A stretch of DNA of 64,000 nt from contig NZ_JODY01000022.1 of NCBI RefSeq assembly GCF_000718015.1, positions 83,828 through 147,827 of the forward strand, written 5' to 3'. A program made the position numbers and the translations under genes. This document shows positions 25,661-34,627 of this stretch, in pieces (position 1 is the first letter of the stretch; each line of letters starts with the position of its first letter). Under the pieces are notes generated by a model. That model made no database searches and had not been told where the DNA came from. It saw only the letters and a list, made by a program, of their open reading frames with translations. The DNA comes from Streptomyces catenulae. Its GTDB lineage: Bacteria > Actinomycetota > Actinomycetes > Streptomycetales > Streptomycetaceae.

Positions 25661-26103
25661 CTGGCGAGCTCTCCTTCGCAGGGGGTGGCGGCGTGCGCGG
25701 GCCACCTGGGAAAGGTGGAAAGAGGATGGGGGCGCGGGGAAATTGCGGTAAGCGGGCGGATTTCAGAATTCCGTCCGACTCCCGGAGACCAGTAAAGAGG
25801 CAGGACTCCCAGCTCACGCAAATAAGAGCGCCGGTGTTACCTCGATGCGGTGACGTTGGGCGACTTGAGGTTTAGCAGACGGCCCATATGTTTTCGGACT
25901 TCCCGATACGGAGCAGGTCAGCAATACGAAAAAGGGCCTACGCGAAATCACTCTTCTGCTATACGGGGAACTCTATTTGACGGCCCGTTAGGTATGTCGC
26001 CGGGGCGCGCCGGAGGCGGCGCCGGTCGGCGAAGTATTCCCCTGACAGTGCGGTCCGCGGCCGGTACGTTCCTTGACGACGCCGACGAGATGAGGGAAGT
26101 CCC
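25661..26103. other. Divergent intergenic region upstream of the encapsulin gene (443 bp)
   Basis: There is no gene here. The part 25840-26000 is noticeably AT-richer than the flanks and should contain the encapsulin promoter on the minus strand, though no unambiguous -10/-35 pair was found for it. The plus-strand promoter of the methyltransferase is listed separately. Confidence 0.5.
26042..26070 (+). promoter_or_regulatory. Promoter of the O-methyltransferase gene
   Basis: CTGACA (26042-26047), a 17-bp spacer and TACGTT (26065-26070), a good vegetative-type promoter 33 nt before the ATG. A GAGGGAAG ribosome-binding site follows. Confidence 0.6.
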
Positions 26104-26772
26104 ATGTCAGAGCACCAGTGGAATGCCGTCGAAAGCTACTTCGCCCCGCTGCTCGCCCCGCACGACGAGGTACTCGGTGCGGCGCTGCGCGCCAGCGACG
26201 CCGCCGGACTGCCGCCGATCGCCGTCTCCCCCACCGAGGGCAAGCTGCTGCACCTCCTCGCGCAGACCCAGGGCGCCCGCCGGATCCTTGAGTTGGGCAC
26301 CCTCGGCGGCTACAGCACCATCTGGCTGGGGCGCGCGCTCCCCGCCGACGGGCGGCTGATCTCCCTGGAGGCGGATGTGGCGCACGCCGAGGTGGCCCGC
26401 GCCAACCTCGACCGGGCGGGGCTGTCCGGGGTGGCCGAGGTGCGGGTGGGCCCGGCGCTCGACTCCCTCGCGGCGCTCGCGGCTGACGGCGCCGAGCCGT
26501 TCGACCTGGTCTTCATCGACGCGGACAAGCCCAACAACCCGCACTACCTGGAGTGGGCGCTGCGGCTCACCCGCCCCGGCTCCCTGATCGTCTGCGACAA
26601 CGTCGTCCGCGGCGGCAAGGTCGCCGACCCGGCCAACCCCGAGCCCGCGGTCCGGGGCATCCGCCGCTGTCTGGAGATGATGGCCGAGCACCCGAAGCTG
26701 TCGGCGACCGCGATCCAGACGGTCGGCAGCAAGGGGTACGACGGCTTCGCGCTGGCCCGGGTGGTCGCGTAG
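26104..26772 (+). CDS. SAM-dependent O-methyltransferase (COMT-like)
   Basis: This 222-aa enzyme has the class I methyltransferase fold of the caffeoyl-CoA O-methyltransferase type: ILELGTLGGYSTIWLGRAL (SAM site), LISLEADVAHAEVARAN, FDLVFIDADKPN (metal and substrate region) and IVCDNVVRGG. It methylates a small hydroxylated, often catechol-like, acceptor with divalent metal; the actual substrate is unknown. The start ATG has GAGGGAAG just upstream. It is convergent with the next methyltransferase, with a shared hairpin between them. It is divergent from the encapsulin gene, and no link to 2-methylisoborneol is required. Confidence 0.92.
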   Translation: MSEHQWNAVESYFAPLLAPHDEVLGAALRASDAAGLPPIAVSPTEGKLLHLLAQTQGARRILELGTLGGYSTIWLGRALPADGRLISLEADVAHAEVARANLDRAGLSGVAEVRVGPALDSLAALAADGAEPFDLVFIDADKPNNPHYLEWALRLTRPGSLIVCDNVVRGGKVADPANPEPAVRGIRRCLEMMAEHPKLSATAIQTVGSKGYDGFALARVVA

Positions 26773-26783
26773 GGGCACTCCCG

Positions 26784-26810
26784 CAGGGGCGCCCTGCGGG
26801 GGCGCCCCTG
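26784..26810. terminator. Bidirectional terminator hairpin
   Basis: A 10-bp perfect GC-rich stem (26784-26793 with 26801-26810, 7-nt loop) lies between two convergent methyltransferase genes. Confidence 0.7.
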
Positions 26811-26815
26811 GCCGG

Positions 26816-27649
26816 TCAGGCGGGCCGGGTGGCCTTGAGGGAGTACATCAGCGGGACGCGCGGGCGGTCGGCGGGCAGGCGGTAGAAGCCGTCGTCGCCG
26901 CGCTCCAGTGCGCCGAAGCGCTGGAAGAGCGTCATGTCGTGCTCGTGGAGGAACTCGATCCGCAGCCCCGTCGCGGCGACCGCGCTGACCACGTCACCGA
27001 TCGGATGCTGCCATTCCACGGCGCGGTTGTGGACCGTCGGGGCGTCGAAGTCCGTGTACGTGCCGGAGGTCTCCTCCACCCAGGCGTCGCGGCTGAAGTA
27101 GTCGTGGACGACCCGGGAGCCCGTGGTGTCGTCCAGCGCGTCGCACAGGGGGTGGAACTCGGCGAGGTAGAGGAAGCCGCCGGGGGCGACGAGGGAGGCG
27201 GCCGTCTCGGCCCACCGCACCACGTCGGGCAGCCAGTTGAGGGCGCCGATGCCGGTGTAGACGATGTCGTAGGAGTCGTCGGGGACCGCCTCCGCCGCGT
27301 CGTACACATCGGCGGCGACGAACGAGGCGCGGTCGGTGTCGTGGCCCAGCTCGGCGGCGGTCCCGCGGGCGGCGTCGACGGCGGGTTCGGAGAAGTCCAG
27401 GCCGACGACGCGGGAGGCGCCGCGGTGCAGCCACGAGAGGGTGTCCTGCCCGAAGTGGCACTGCAGATGCAGCAGGGAGCGGCCGGTGACCTCGCCGACC
27501 TCCGCCGCCTCGAAGGGGCGGATCGCGTCCCGGGTGCGCCGGAACCCCTCGTGGTCGTAGTGGTCGCTCTCCAGGTGGAGCGGGACCCGCTCGTCCCACC
27601 GCGCGCGGTTGGCCTCGCGCCAGTCGTCGGGGCCGGTGTGTGGTCGCAT
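26816..27649 (-). CDS. Class I SAM-dependent methyltransferase
   Basis: This 277-aa protein has LLHLQCHFGQDTLSWLHRGA, then VVGLDFSEPAVDAAR and DDSYDIVYTGIGALNWL, the order of motifs I, II and IV of small-molecule methyltransferases. The rather hydrophobic C-terminus contains the WQHPIGDVV region. The substrate is unknown. ATG at 27647-27649 is preceded by a TAGCGT -10 element 6 nt upstream, suggesting a leaderless mRNA. It is divergent from the S9 peptidase gene. Confidence 0.88.
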   Translation of the reverse strand: MRPHTGPDDWREANRARWDERVPLHLESDHYDHEGFRRTRDAIRPFEAAEVGEVTGRSLLHLQCHFGQDTLSWLHRGASRVVGLDFSEPAVDAARGTAAELGHDTDRASFVAADVYDAAEAVPDDSYDIVYTGIGALNWLPDVVRWAETAASLVAPGGFLYLAEFHPLCDALDDTTGSRVVHDYFSRDAWVEETSGTYTDFDAPTVHNRAVEWQHPIGDVVSAVAATGLRIEFLHEHDMTLFQRFGALERGDDGFYRLPADRPRVPLMYSLKATRPA

Positions 27650-27655
27650 ACCGCG

Positions 27656-27661
27656 ACGCTA
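27656..27661 (-). promoter_or_regulatory. -10 element of a probable leaderless promoter (methyltransferase gene)
   Basis: TAGCGT on the minus strand, then 6 nt, then the ATG at 27649. No Shine-Dalgarno sequence is present. Confidence 0.45.
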
Positions 27662-27797
27662 GCCACCGGTGTGGACGGTCGCCACACAATTTGCGGGACG
27701 CCCGGCCGCCCCCGGGAAGCGCCCGCCGCGGGCCGCCGGGGGCCTCCCCCGTAAAGGCCCGTGCACCGTTTCCGGCACATCGGGTTTGATAGAGGGC

Positions 27798-29597
27798 ATG
27801 ACTGACGCTGAGGCCATGCCCACCTGGGAGAAGCGGTTCCGCGCACCGCGCGTCTCCCTTCCCGACTGGGCGGAGGACGCCCCCGACCGCTCGCTGTTCG
27901 TCTCCAACGCGACCGGCACCTTCGAGCTGTACGCCTGGGACCGGAAGACCGGTCACCAGCGTCAGGCCACGGACCGGCCGAACGGCACCACGGACGGCAC
28001 GCTGTCGCCCGACGGCGAGTGGATCTGGTGGTTCTCGGACACCGACGGCGACGAGTTCGGGGTGTGGCTGCGGCAGCCCTTCGGCGGCGGCACGGACGAA
28101 CCGGCCACCCCCGGCCTCGCCCCCTCCTACCCCGCCGGACTCGCCCTCGGCCGGGACGGCTCCGCCGTCGTCGGCCGCTCCACGGACGAGGAGGGCTCGA
28201 CGATCCACGTCGTCCGGCCCGGCCAGGAGCCGGTGGAGATCTACCGCCACCAGGAGTCGGCCGGGGTCGGTGACTACTCCCACGACGGTTCGCTGATCGC
28301 CATCGAGCACACCGAGCACGGCGACGCCATGCACTCGGCGATCCGCGTCGTCCGCCCGGACGGTTCGACCGTCGCCGAGCTGGACGACACCAAGGGCGGC
28401 ACCGAGGAGCTGGGGCTGGCCGTGATGGGCTTCGCGCCGGTCGCCGGTGACACCCGGCTGCTCGTCGGCCACCAGCGGCGCGGCCGGTGGGAGCCGATGA
28501 TCTGGGACCCGCTGACCGGCGTCGAGACCGCCCTCGACATCGACCTGCCCGGTGACGTCGGCGCCGACTGGTACCCGGACGGCTCGGCCCTGCTCATCGA
28601 GCACGGATACCAGGCCCGCGGCGAGCTGTGGCACCTCGGTCTCGGCGCGGACGGCGCCGGGCTGACGCGGGTGGACACCCCGGCGGGCACGGTCTCGGGC
28701 GCCACGGCGCGGCCCGACGGCACCGTCGAGTACCTCTGGTCGTCCGCCGCCCGGCCGCCGGAGGTCCGCTCCACCGGCGGCGCGGTCGTCCTCGACCCGC
28801 CCGGGATGAAGGCCCCGGCCTCCGTCGAGGTCACCGACGCCTGGGTGGAGGGGCCGGGCGGCCGGATCCACGCCCTGGTCCAGCGGCCCGCGGGCGACGG
28901 CCCGTTCCCCACCGTCTTCGACATCCACGGCGGCCCCACCTGGCACGACAGCGACGCGTTCGCCTCCGCGCCCGCCGCCTGGGTGGACCACGGCTTCGCG
29001 GTCGTCCGCGTCAACTACCGCGGCTCGACGGGGTACGGCCGCGCCTGGACGGACGCGCTCAAGCACCGCGTCGGGCTGATCGAGCTGGAGGACATCGCCG
29101 CGGTCCGCGAATGGGCCGTCTCCTCCGGCCTCGCCGACCCGGAGCGGCTGATCCTCTCCGGCGGCTCGTGGGGCGGCTACCTCACCCTGCTGGGCCTGGG
29201 CACCCAGCCGGACGCCTGGGCCCTCGGCCTCGCCGCCGTCCCGGTCGCGGACTACGTCACGGCGTACCACGACGAGATGGAGGCGCTGAAGGCGATGGAC
29301 CGCACCCTCCTCGGCGGCACCCCGGAGGAGGTCCCGGAGCGCTTCGAGGCATCGTCCCCGCTCACCTACGTGGACGCGGTGCGGGCCCCCGTCTACCTCT
29401 CCGCGGGCGTCAACGACCCCCGCTGCCCGATCCGGCAGGTGGAGAACTACGTCGAGCGCCTGGAGCAGCGCGCCCACCCGCACGAGGTCTACCGCTACGA
29501 CGCGGGCCACGGCTCCCTCGTCGTCGAGGAGCGGATCAAGCAGGTCCGCCTGGAGCTGGACTTCGCGCTGCGGCACCTGAAGGAGAAGACGGGCTGA
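27798..29597 (+). CDS. S9-family prolyl oligopeptidase-like serine peptidase
   Basis: This 599-aa cytoplasmic protein has an N-terminal beta-propeller region (LSPDGEWIWWFSDTDGDEFG and similar blades, residues about 20-330). A C-terminal alpha/beta-hydrolase domain follows, with DIHGGPTWHDSD, LSGGSWGGYLTLLG (nucleophile serine in G-x-S-x-G) and YDAGHGSLV (catalytic histidine). This is the dipeptidyl- or acylaminoacyl-peptidase type that cleaves small peptides. ATG at 27798 is preceded by only a weak GAGGG; an ATG at 27816 is possible. It has no signal peptide. The substrate is unknown. Confidence 0.92.
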   Translation: MTDAEAMPTWEKRFRAPRVSLPDWAEDAPDRSLFVSNATGTFELYAWDRKTGHQRQATDRPNGTTDGTLSPDGEWIWWFSDTDGDEFGVWLRQPFGGGTDEPATPGLAPSYPAGLALGRDGSAVVGRSTDEEGSTIHVVRPGQEPVEIYRHQESAGVGDYSHDGSLIAIEHTEHGDAMHSAIRVVRPDGSTVAELDDTKGGTEELGLAVMGFAPVAGDTRLLVGHQRRGRWEPMIWDPLTGVETALDIDLPGDVGADWYPDGSALLIEHGYQARGELWHLGLGADGAGLTRVDTPAGTVSGATARPDGTVEYLWSSAARPPEVRSTGGAVVLDPPGMKAPASVEVTDAWVEGPGGRIHALVQRPAGDGPFPTVFDIHGGPTWHDSDAFASAPAAWVDHGFAVVRVNYRGSTGYGRAWTDALKHRVGLIELEDIAAVREWAVSSGLADPERLILSGGSWGGYLTLLGLGTQPDAWALGLAAVPVADYVTAYHDEMEALKAMDRTLLGGTPEEVPERFEASSPLTYVDAVRAPVYLSAGVNDPRCPIRQVENYVERLEQRAHPHEVYRYDAGHGSLVVEERIKQVRLELDFALRHLKEKTG

Positions 29598-29620
29598 GCC
29601 GACGTGCGGGGGGGGAGCCG

Positions 29621-30448
29621 CTATCCGGCCGGAACGCCTTCCGGCTCCTCCTCCGCCACGTCCGTCCCGATCCCCAGCGCCGCGTCCCGGGCCGCCTCCA
29701 CCTCGCGGCGGAGCAGCCGGAACCACATGAAGACCACGAACCCGGCGAAGACGAACCACTCGCAGGTGTAGCCGAGGTTCTGGAACGCCTTGAGGTCGAG
29801 TCCGCTGCCCTCCGCGGCGGCCGGGGGCACGGCCTTCAGCGGCGCGGAGGTCTCGCCGAGCGTGATCCAGCCGTCGTAGACCGGGTACGGCACGATGTTG
29901 ACCAGCGAGGCGGCGCTGATCATCCCGAGCTGCCCCGCGGGCAGACCGCCGCTCGCCTGCACCCCGCTGGTCCCGATGTTCTCGGACGCCTGGAGGGCGC
30001 CGGTGACGGTCACCTCACCGGTCGGCGGGGCGGGCACCTCGGCGGTGTCGGCGGGGTTGTCCGCGTCGCCGGGCAGCCAGCCGCGGACGACCGGCAGCGC
30101 CTTGCCGCCGTCGGTGCGCAGCGGCGTCAGGACGTAGAAGCCCGGGCGGCTACCGGCCTTGCGGTCGAGGGTCCGGTCCGGGACCAGCAGCTGGTGCCGG
30201 GCGTCGTACGTGCCGCGGGCGCGGGCCTGGCGGCCGGAGGTGACCTGGTCGACCGGGAGCAGACTGTCGATCGGCCGGGCGGCGGCCGTCTCGGCGGCAG
30301 CGGCCCGGTCCGCCTGCTGCCGGTGCGAGTCGACGCGATCCTCGAAGCGGCCGAGCTGCCAACTGCCCATGAAGATGCAGACAGGGATCGCCAGCACGGC
30401 GAAGACGTTGATTCCCCACCACCGCGGGGTCAGCAGGAACCGGTACAC
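29621..30448 (-). CDS. SURF1-family cytochrome oxidase assembly protein
   Basis: This 275-aa protein begins with a membrane segment in the WWGINVFAVLAIPVCIFMGSW stretch, followed by GRFEDRVDSHRQQAD. A second membrane segment lies near the C-terminus (about residues 228-247, CEWFVFAGFVVFMWFRLL). Between them lies the extracytoplasmic SURF1 domain (RARGTYDARHQLLV, PVVRGWLPG). In bacteria SURF1 helps assemble heme-copper oxidases. The GTG start at 30446-30448 follows a TACCGT -10 element by 7 nt, so it is probably leaderless. Confidence 0.92.
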   Translation of the reverse strand: MYRFLLTPRWWGINVFAVLAIPVCIFMGSWQLGRFEDRVDSHRQQADRAAAAETAAARPIDSLLPVDQVTSGRQARARGTYDARHQLLVPDRTLDRKAGSRPGFYVLTPLRTDGGKALPVVRGWLPGDADNPADTAEVPAPPTGEVTVTGALQASENIGTSGVQASGGLPAGQLGMISAASLVNIVPYPVYDGWITLGETSAPLKAVPPAAAEGSGLDLKAFQNLGYTCEWFVFAGFVVFMWFRLLRREVEAARDAALGIGTDVAEEEPEGVPAG

Positions 30449-30455
30449 GCCGTCT

Positions 30456-30461
30456 ACGGTA
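30456..30461 (-). promoter_or_regulatory. -10 element of a probable leaderless promoter (SURF1 gene)
   Basis: TACCGT on the minus strand, then 7 nt, then the GTG at 30448. No Shine-Dalgarno sequence is present. Confidence 0.45.
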
Positions 30462-30531
30462 CGGGGCCCGCGCCCGGCGCCCGCACCGCCCCCTCACCGG
30501 GCGGCGGGGCGGCGGCCCGCACGGCGACCGG

Positions 30532-31725
30532 TCACTTCCCGTTGAGCACGCCGGTCCGGTAGACCGTTCCGGCGCAGGCGTCGGTGAGGGTGGCATCGGC
30601 GGCGACCGGGTCGCCGGAGTCCGGGGTGTGGCTGAGCACGATGGTGCCGGACGCGGCACCGCCGCCGCCCGAACCGCCGCCGCTCCCCCCGCCGGTGTCG
30701 CCGCCCTGACCGCCGCCGTCCTGCCCGCTGTCGTCGGCGGCCGGGGCGTCCGAGGGGCTGGAGGGGGAGGCCGACGGCGAGGGCCCGGAGCCGTTGCAGC
30801 CGCCGGACGCCGGGATCCAGGCGAACTTGACCTCGTACGCCTGCCCCGGCTTCAGCACGAGCTGGTCGGGGGCGGTGGCCGGGTCGGGCAGCCCGGTCGC
30901 CTCGTCGCCGCTGGTGTGGTCGACGACATGGATACGGCCGGTGTCGGCGGTGCCCTGCGCCACGACGTCCACGGTCCCGGCGCCGTCGACGGAGCAGGGC
31001 GTGGCCGAGGTGTTGACGACGCGGAAGGCGCCGTAGACGCGCCCCGCGGAGTCGGCCGGGGCGACATTGCCGGTGCCCTTGCCGAGCTGGTCCCGCCCGC
31101 ACGCCGGGGAGGAGACGTCGGTCGTCTCGTACGGGTCCGGGCTGCCCGCGCCCGGGCCGTCCCCGGGGTGGTGGGGCTCGGCCGAGGTGCCGTGGCCGCC
31201 GGCGGGGTGGCCGGTGCCGCCGTCCGCCGCGCCGCCGCCGGCGGGCTGCCGTCCGCGGGTGGTGGTGCCGCCGTCCGGGGCGCCGTCGGTGGCGCCGGTC
31301 TGCCGGTTCCCGGCGGCGTTGGCCGACCGGTCGCCGGGGGCGTCGTCGAGGTGGGCGACCTGCACCATCGCCGGGATGGAGGTGCCGCCGAGCAGCAGCG
31401 CCGCGGCCGCGCCGACCACGGCGTGGCGACGGCGGCGGCGCCGGGCGGGGACCGCGTGCCGGATCTGTTCCAGGGCGTCCGGCGCCGGTTCGAGGTCGCC
31501 GACGGAGGACTGGAGCAGCCGCCGCAGCGCCTCCTCGTCGCCGACTCCGTCGCCGCCGGGGGTCCGGCCGCCGGGCTCGGTGTCTCCACCGCTCCGGGCC
31601 CAGCCGGGAGCGGCGTGAGCGCCCTCCCCACTTCCGGAATACACGAAATCTCCGGCACCGTCCGGGCCGCCGGGATCGCCCGCCCCGGAGTGCGCACGGG
31701 CCGGGTCGACGGGGTTGCCGTTCAT
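30532..31725 (-). CDS. Membrane protein coupled to an ECF sigma factor (anti-sigma candidate), 397 aa
   Basis: The cytoplasmic N-terminus (about residues 1-95) is Gly/Pro-rich and contains EALRRLLQSSVGDLEP. One membrane segment follows a five-Arg stretch (HAVVGAAAALLLGGTSIPAMV, about 99-119), then a Gly/Thr/Asp-rich extracellular part with repeated GGGSGG runs near the C-terminus. The start overlaps the sigma-factor stop by 4 bp, which suggests a membrane-bound partner such as an anti-sigma factor, but no canonical zinc-binding anti-sigma motif is visible. The function is inferred from position only. Confidence 0.75.
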   Translation of the reverse strand: MNGNPVDPARAHSGAGDPGGPDGAGDFVYSGSGEGAHAAPGWARSGGDTEPGGRTPGGDGVGDEEALRRLLQSSVGDLEPAPDALEQIRHAVPARRRRRRHAVVGAAAALLLGGTSIPAMVQVAHLDDAPGDRSANAAGNRQTGATDGAPDGGTTTRGRQPAGGGAADGGTGHPAGGHGTSAEPHHPGDGPGAGSPDPYETTDVSSPACGRDQLGKGTGNVAPADSAGRVYGAFRVVNTSATPCSVDGAGTVDVVAQGTADTGRIHVVDHTSGDEATGLPDPATAPDQLVLKPGQAYEVKFAWIPASGGCNGSGPSPSASPSSPSDAPAADDSGQDGGGQGGDTGGGSGGGSGGGGAASGTIVLSHTPDSGDPVAADATLTDACAGTVYRTGVLNGK

Positions 31726-32402
31726 GCCGGTGCCTCCATCGCGACGCGGAGCGCCGCGATACCGCGTGAGCCGTACGCCTTGACCGAGCCGAGCGATATC
31801 CCCAGCGTCTCGGCGACCTGCGCCTCGGTCATGTCGGCGAAGTAGCGCAGCACCAACACCTCGCGCTGGCGGCGCTGGAGCCCGCGCATCGCCCGGATCA
31901 GCTCGTCGCGCTCCAGCAGGTCGTAGGCGCCTTCCTCGGCGCTCGCCATGTCCGGCATCGGCTTGGAGAGCAGCTTGAGGCCGATGATGCGGCGGCGCAG
32001 CGCGGAGCGGGAGAGGTTGACGACGGTCTGCCGCAGATAGGCGAGCGTCTTCTCCGGTTCGCGGACGCGGTTACGGGCGGAGTGGACGCGGATGAACGCC
32101 TCCTGGACGACGTCCTCGCAGGAGGCGGTGTCGTCGAGGAGCAGCGCCGCGAGACCGAGCAGGGAACGGTAGTGGGCCCGGTACGTCTCGGTGAGGTGGT
32201 CGACGCTGGTGCCGGTGGCCGCCGAGTCGTCGGAGTCACCGCGCTGGTCGGCGTCGCCGCGCGGGGCGGGGAGTTTGCCGGGCCGCGTGGTGGGCCAGGG
32301 CGCGATCACCGGCATGCCCCCGGCGCCACGGGCGTGCGGCGGGCGCACTGCCGCGCCCGCTGCGCCCACCGGGGCGATCGTGAATGCGAGAACCTCTGCC
32401 AC
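31722..32402 (-). CDS. ECF-subfamily RNA polymerase sigma factor (SigE-like)
   Basis: This protein has sigma-2 features (YRAHYRSLLGLAALLLDD, then CEDVVQEAFIRVH) and the sigma-4 helix-turn-helix (LQRRQREVLVLRYFADMTEAQVAE, then LGISLGSVKAYGSRG). It belongs to the ECF group that directs stress or differentiation promoters. The start is uncertain: GTG at 32402 gives 226 aa with a Pro/Ala-rich leader, and ATG at 32315 gives 197 aa closer to the family's core. It is coupled by a 4-bp overlap to the membrane protein gene downstream, a common sigma/anti-sigma arrangement. Confidence 0.88.
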   Translation of the reverse strand: MAEVLAFTIAPVGAAGAAVRPPHARGAGGMPVIAPWPTTRPGKLPAPRGDADQRGDSDDSAATGTSVDHLTETYRAHYRSLLGLAALLLDDTASCEDVVQEAFIRVHSARNRVREPEKTLAYLRQTVVNLSRSALRRRIIGLKLLSKPMPDMASAEEGAYDLLERDELIRAMRGLQRRQREVLVLRYFADMTEAQVAETLGISLGSVKAYGSRGIAALRVAMEAPA

Positions 32403-32937
32403 GCCTGTTGGACACGCATCTCCCCGTCAGGGTTGTACGCGCACGCCACCGTCTCCGGTGTCGCGTTGTATGCCCTCATTGCGCCCCAGCTCTTCCTCGG
32501 TGCCCCATTTATCCCGACGCGTCCGCTCCGGCCTCAGCTGTGCCGGGACCGCCGCCGGTACGCCGCGACCGCCCCTGGCGCCGTGCACCCCAGGAGCCCC
32601 GCCCACCCACGACGCCCCGCGGGGCAGGACCCAAGACGCCCCGCTCCCGACCGCCGGTTCCCGGACGGTTCCGAGCCTCCCGACCGGACGCACCGAAACG
32701 CCTCTGACCAGGCACGGGACGCCGGAAGCCCCGACCCGATCACAGAACCTTCACACGTTTCACAAGTATGTCGCAGGGGGGTGACACCGCGACACCCGAA
32801 TCCCGGAACGCCTTTTCCCCGACCGGCCGGTGACGCCCCCGGGACGCCCGGCGCCACCGCTCCGCGCCCGGCACAAAAGCGGGCGGTCCGCCCCCGCGTC
32901 ACGCGCGGGAGCGGACCGCCCGGTCCGTGCCGGTGGG
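32403..32937. other. Intergenic region between aspartokinase and the sigma factor genes (535 bp)
   Basis: No credible gene is present. It holds the sigma-factor promoter region, just above 32402, and the aspartokinase terminator near 32881-32921. The middle is low in recognisable signal. Confidence 0.5.
32881..32921 (-). terminator. Terminator of the aspartokinase gene
   Basis: An outer 11-bp perfect stem (32881-32891 with 32911-32921) encloses an inner CCCGCG/CGCGGG stem (32893-32898 with 32904-32909). It lies about 17 nt after the stop codon. Confidence 0.75.
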
Positions 32938-33459
32938 TCAGCGCCCGGTGCCGCCGTAGACCACGGCCTCGTCGCTGTCCGTGTCGAGGCCGAAGGCGGT
33001 GTGGACCGCGCGCACCGCCTCGTTCACATCGTCGGCGCGGGTGACGACCGAGATACGGATCTCGGAGGTCGAGATCAGCTCGATGTTCACCCCGGCGTTC
33101 GACAGCGCCTCGAAGAACGTCGCGGTGACGCCCGGGTTGGTCTTCATGCCCGCGCCGACCAGGGAGATCTTGGCGATCTGGTCGTCGTAGCGGAGCGAGT
33201 CGAAGCCGACCGCCGCGCGGGTCTTCTCCAGCGCGGCGACGGCCTTGCGGCCCTCCGCCTTCGGCAGCGTGAAGGAGATGTCCGTCAGTCCGGTCGAGGC
33301 GGCCGAGACGTTCTGGACGACCATGTCGATGTTGACCTCGGAGTCCGCGATGGCGCGGAAGATGCGCGCGGCCTCGCCCGGCTTGTCCGGCACACCGACG
33401 ACCGTGACCTTCGCCTCGGAGGTGTCGTGTGCGACGCCCGAGATGATTGCCTGCTCCAT
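32938..33459 (-). CDS. Candidate internal-start aspartokinase beta subunit, 173 aa
   Basis: An in-frame ATG at 33457-33459 begins [18 protein letters not shown] and is preceded by AAGGGG (33468-33473) with an 8-nt gap. The product would contain only the two regulatory ACT domains. In Corynebacterium glutamicum the lysC gene makes such a beta subunit (about 172 aa) that forms an alpha2beta2 enzyme. The near-identical length and the ribosome-binding site support the same arrangement here; it has not been demonstrated. Confidence 0.55.
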   Translation of the reverse strand: MEQAIISGVAHDTSEAKVTVVGVPDKPGEAARIFRAIADSEVNIDMVVQNVSAASTGLTDISFTLPKAEGRKAVAALEKTRAAVGFDSLRYDDQIAKISLVGAGMKTNPGVTATFFEALSNAGVNIELISTSEIRISVVTRADDVNEAVRAVHTAFGLDTDSDEAVVYGGTGR

Positions 33460-34209
33460 CGGCTGGTCCCCTTGCGGTTCGTTGCTGACCCACGTGCCCT
33501 TGAGCCCCGAGAACGAGGAGCGGACGTGGATCGGGATGTTGTAACGGCGGGCGTACTCGACGCAGCGGTGCAGCAGCACCTTGGAGCCGGAACTGGCCAG
33601 CTCCAGCATGTCCTCGAAGGAGATCCAGTCGATCTTCCGGGCCTTCTTCACGACCCGCGGGTCGGCGGTGAAGACACCGTCGACGTCGGTGTAGATCTCA
33701 CAGACATCGGCGTTCAGCGCGGCGGCCAGCGCGACGGCGGTGGTGTCCGAGCCGCCCCGGCCGAGCGTCGTGATGTCCTTCTTGTCCTGCGAGACACCCT
33801 GGAAACCGGCGACGATGGCGATGTTGCCCTCGTCGACGGAGGTCTTGATGCGGCCGGGCGTGACATCGATGATCCGCGCCTTGTTGTGCACGGAATCGGT
33901 GATCACACCGGCCTGGCTACCGGTGAAGGACTGCGCTTCATGACCGAGGTTTTTGATCGCCATCGCCAGCAGCGCCATGGAGATTCGCTCTCCGGCGGTC
34001 AGCAGCATGTCGAACTCGCGCCCCGATGGAATCGGGGACACTTCCTGAGCGAGATCGATCAGCTCGTCCGTCGTGTCGCCCATCGCCGAAACCACCACGA
34101 CAACCTGGTTGCCGTTCTTCTTGGCCTCGACGACTCGCTTGGCAACGCGCTTGATGCCCTCGGCATCCGCAACGGATGAGCCGCCGTACTTCTGCACGAC
34201 AAGGCCCAC
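32938..34209 (-). CDS. ask: Aspartokinase (catalytic alpha form), 423 aa
   Basis: This enzyme phosphorylates aspartate, the first step of the lysine, threonine, methionine and diaminopimelate pathway. It begins [21 protein letters not shown], containing the KYGGSS ATP/aspartate signature. Then come the FTGSQAGVI and [17 protein letters not shown] motifs and two C-terminal ACT domains ([17 protein letters not shown] and [14 protein letters not shown]) that mediate feedback inhibition. The GTG at 34207-34209 has GAGGAG 5 nt upstream. An internal start (see the beta form) suggests two polypeptides from one gene. It stands alone here, without the aspartate semialdehyde dehydrogenase often next to it. 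Confidence 0.94.
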   Translation of the reverse strand: MGLVVQKYGGSSVADAEGIKRVAKRVVEAKKNGNQVVVVVSAMGDTTDELIDLAQEVSPIPSGREFDMLLTAGERISMALLAMAIKNLGHEAQSFTGSQAGVITDSVHNKARIIDVTPGRIKTSVDEGNIAIVAGFQGVSQDKKDITTLGRGGSDTTAVALAAALNADVCEIYTDVDGVFTADPRVVKKARKIDWISFEDMLELASSGSKVLLHRCVEYARRYNIPIHVRSSFSGLKGTWVSNEPQGDQPMEQAIISGVAHDTSEAKVTVVGVPDKPGEAARIFRAIADSEVNIDMVVQNVSAASTGLTDISFTLPKAEGRKAVAALEKTRAAVGFDSLRYDDQIAKISLVGAGMKTNPGVTATFFEALSNAGVNIELISTSEIRISVVTRADDVNEAVRAVHTAFGLDTDSDEAVVYGGTGR

Positions 34210-34288
34210 GTGCGCTCCTCGCAACTGTCTCTTCGGGAGTTTCCTCCCGGACCCCCGGAAATGGGGGTACTGCGGTCGACTCAGTTTA
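34210..34288 (-). promoter_or_regulatory. ask promoter and 5' leader with two hairpins
   Basis: TAAACT on the minus strand (34283-34288) is the likely -10. The leader of roughly 67 nt holds two stem-loops: CCCCC/GGGGG (34252-34256 with 34263-34267) and a 6-bp GAAA-capped stem (34234-34239 with 34244-34249). They may affect translation or mRNA stability; no known riboswitch matches. Confidence 0.4.
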
Positions 34289-34627
34289 ACGAGCAGGCGG
34301 AAACCGCCTCGCCGATACCGCATGGTGAGACACAACGCTCAACCATCGATCATCTTCTGACGCCGATGATCACCGTGTCCCGCGGCGGCTCCGCGCGGCG
34401 CCCCGTCGCGCCCGCTCGGCCAGCACATGCCCGCTCCGGCACGGGGCACACGGGAACGTAAGCCAGGTCACACACCGCCACGGCCTCGGCGCACACGGTT
34501 TCCGCCACCCCGGAGCCGCCCCGCGCGCCCCTCCGGCACCGCCCCGCGCACCGGCCACGGACCAGGCACCCCAAGGGCTCCGCCCCCGCTTCGGCCCGGC
34601 CGTACGGCGACGACCGGGCGCGGCGGC
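34289..34627. other. Intergenic region between the DUF5063 gene and the aspartokinase leader
   Basis: No gene or clear motif is seen in these 339 bases. Confidence 0.4.

Noticed and set aside
10980..32415. A 12-base identity (CCTGTTGGACAC) between the XRE upstream region (10980-10991) and the region just above the ECF sigma gene (32404-32415)
   Set aside because: Chance 12-base matches are expected many times in 64 kb, and the second copy lacks the dyad partner, so a shared regulon is not supported.
32403..32937. Possible small gene between aspartokinase and the sigma factor
   Set aside because: Frames are open only because of the high GC content; codon pattern and ribosome-binding sites do not support them.
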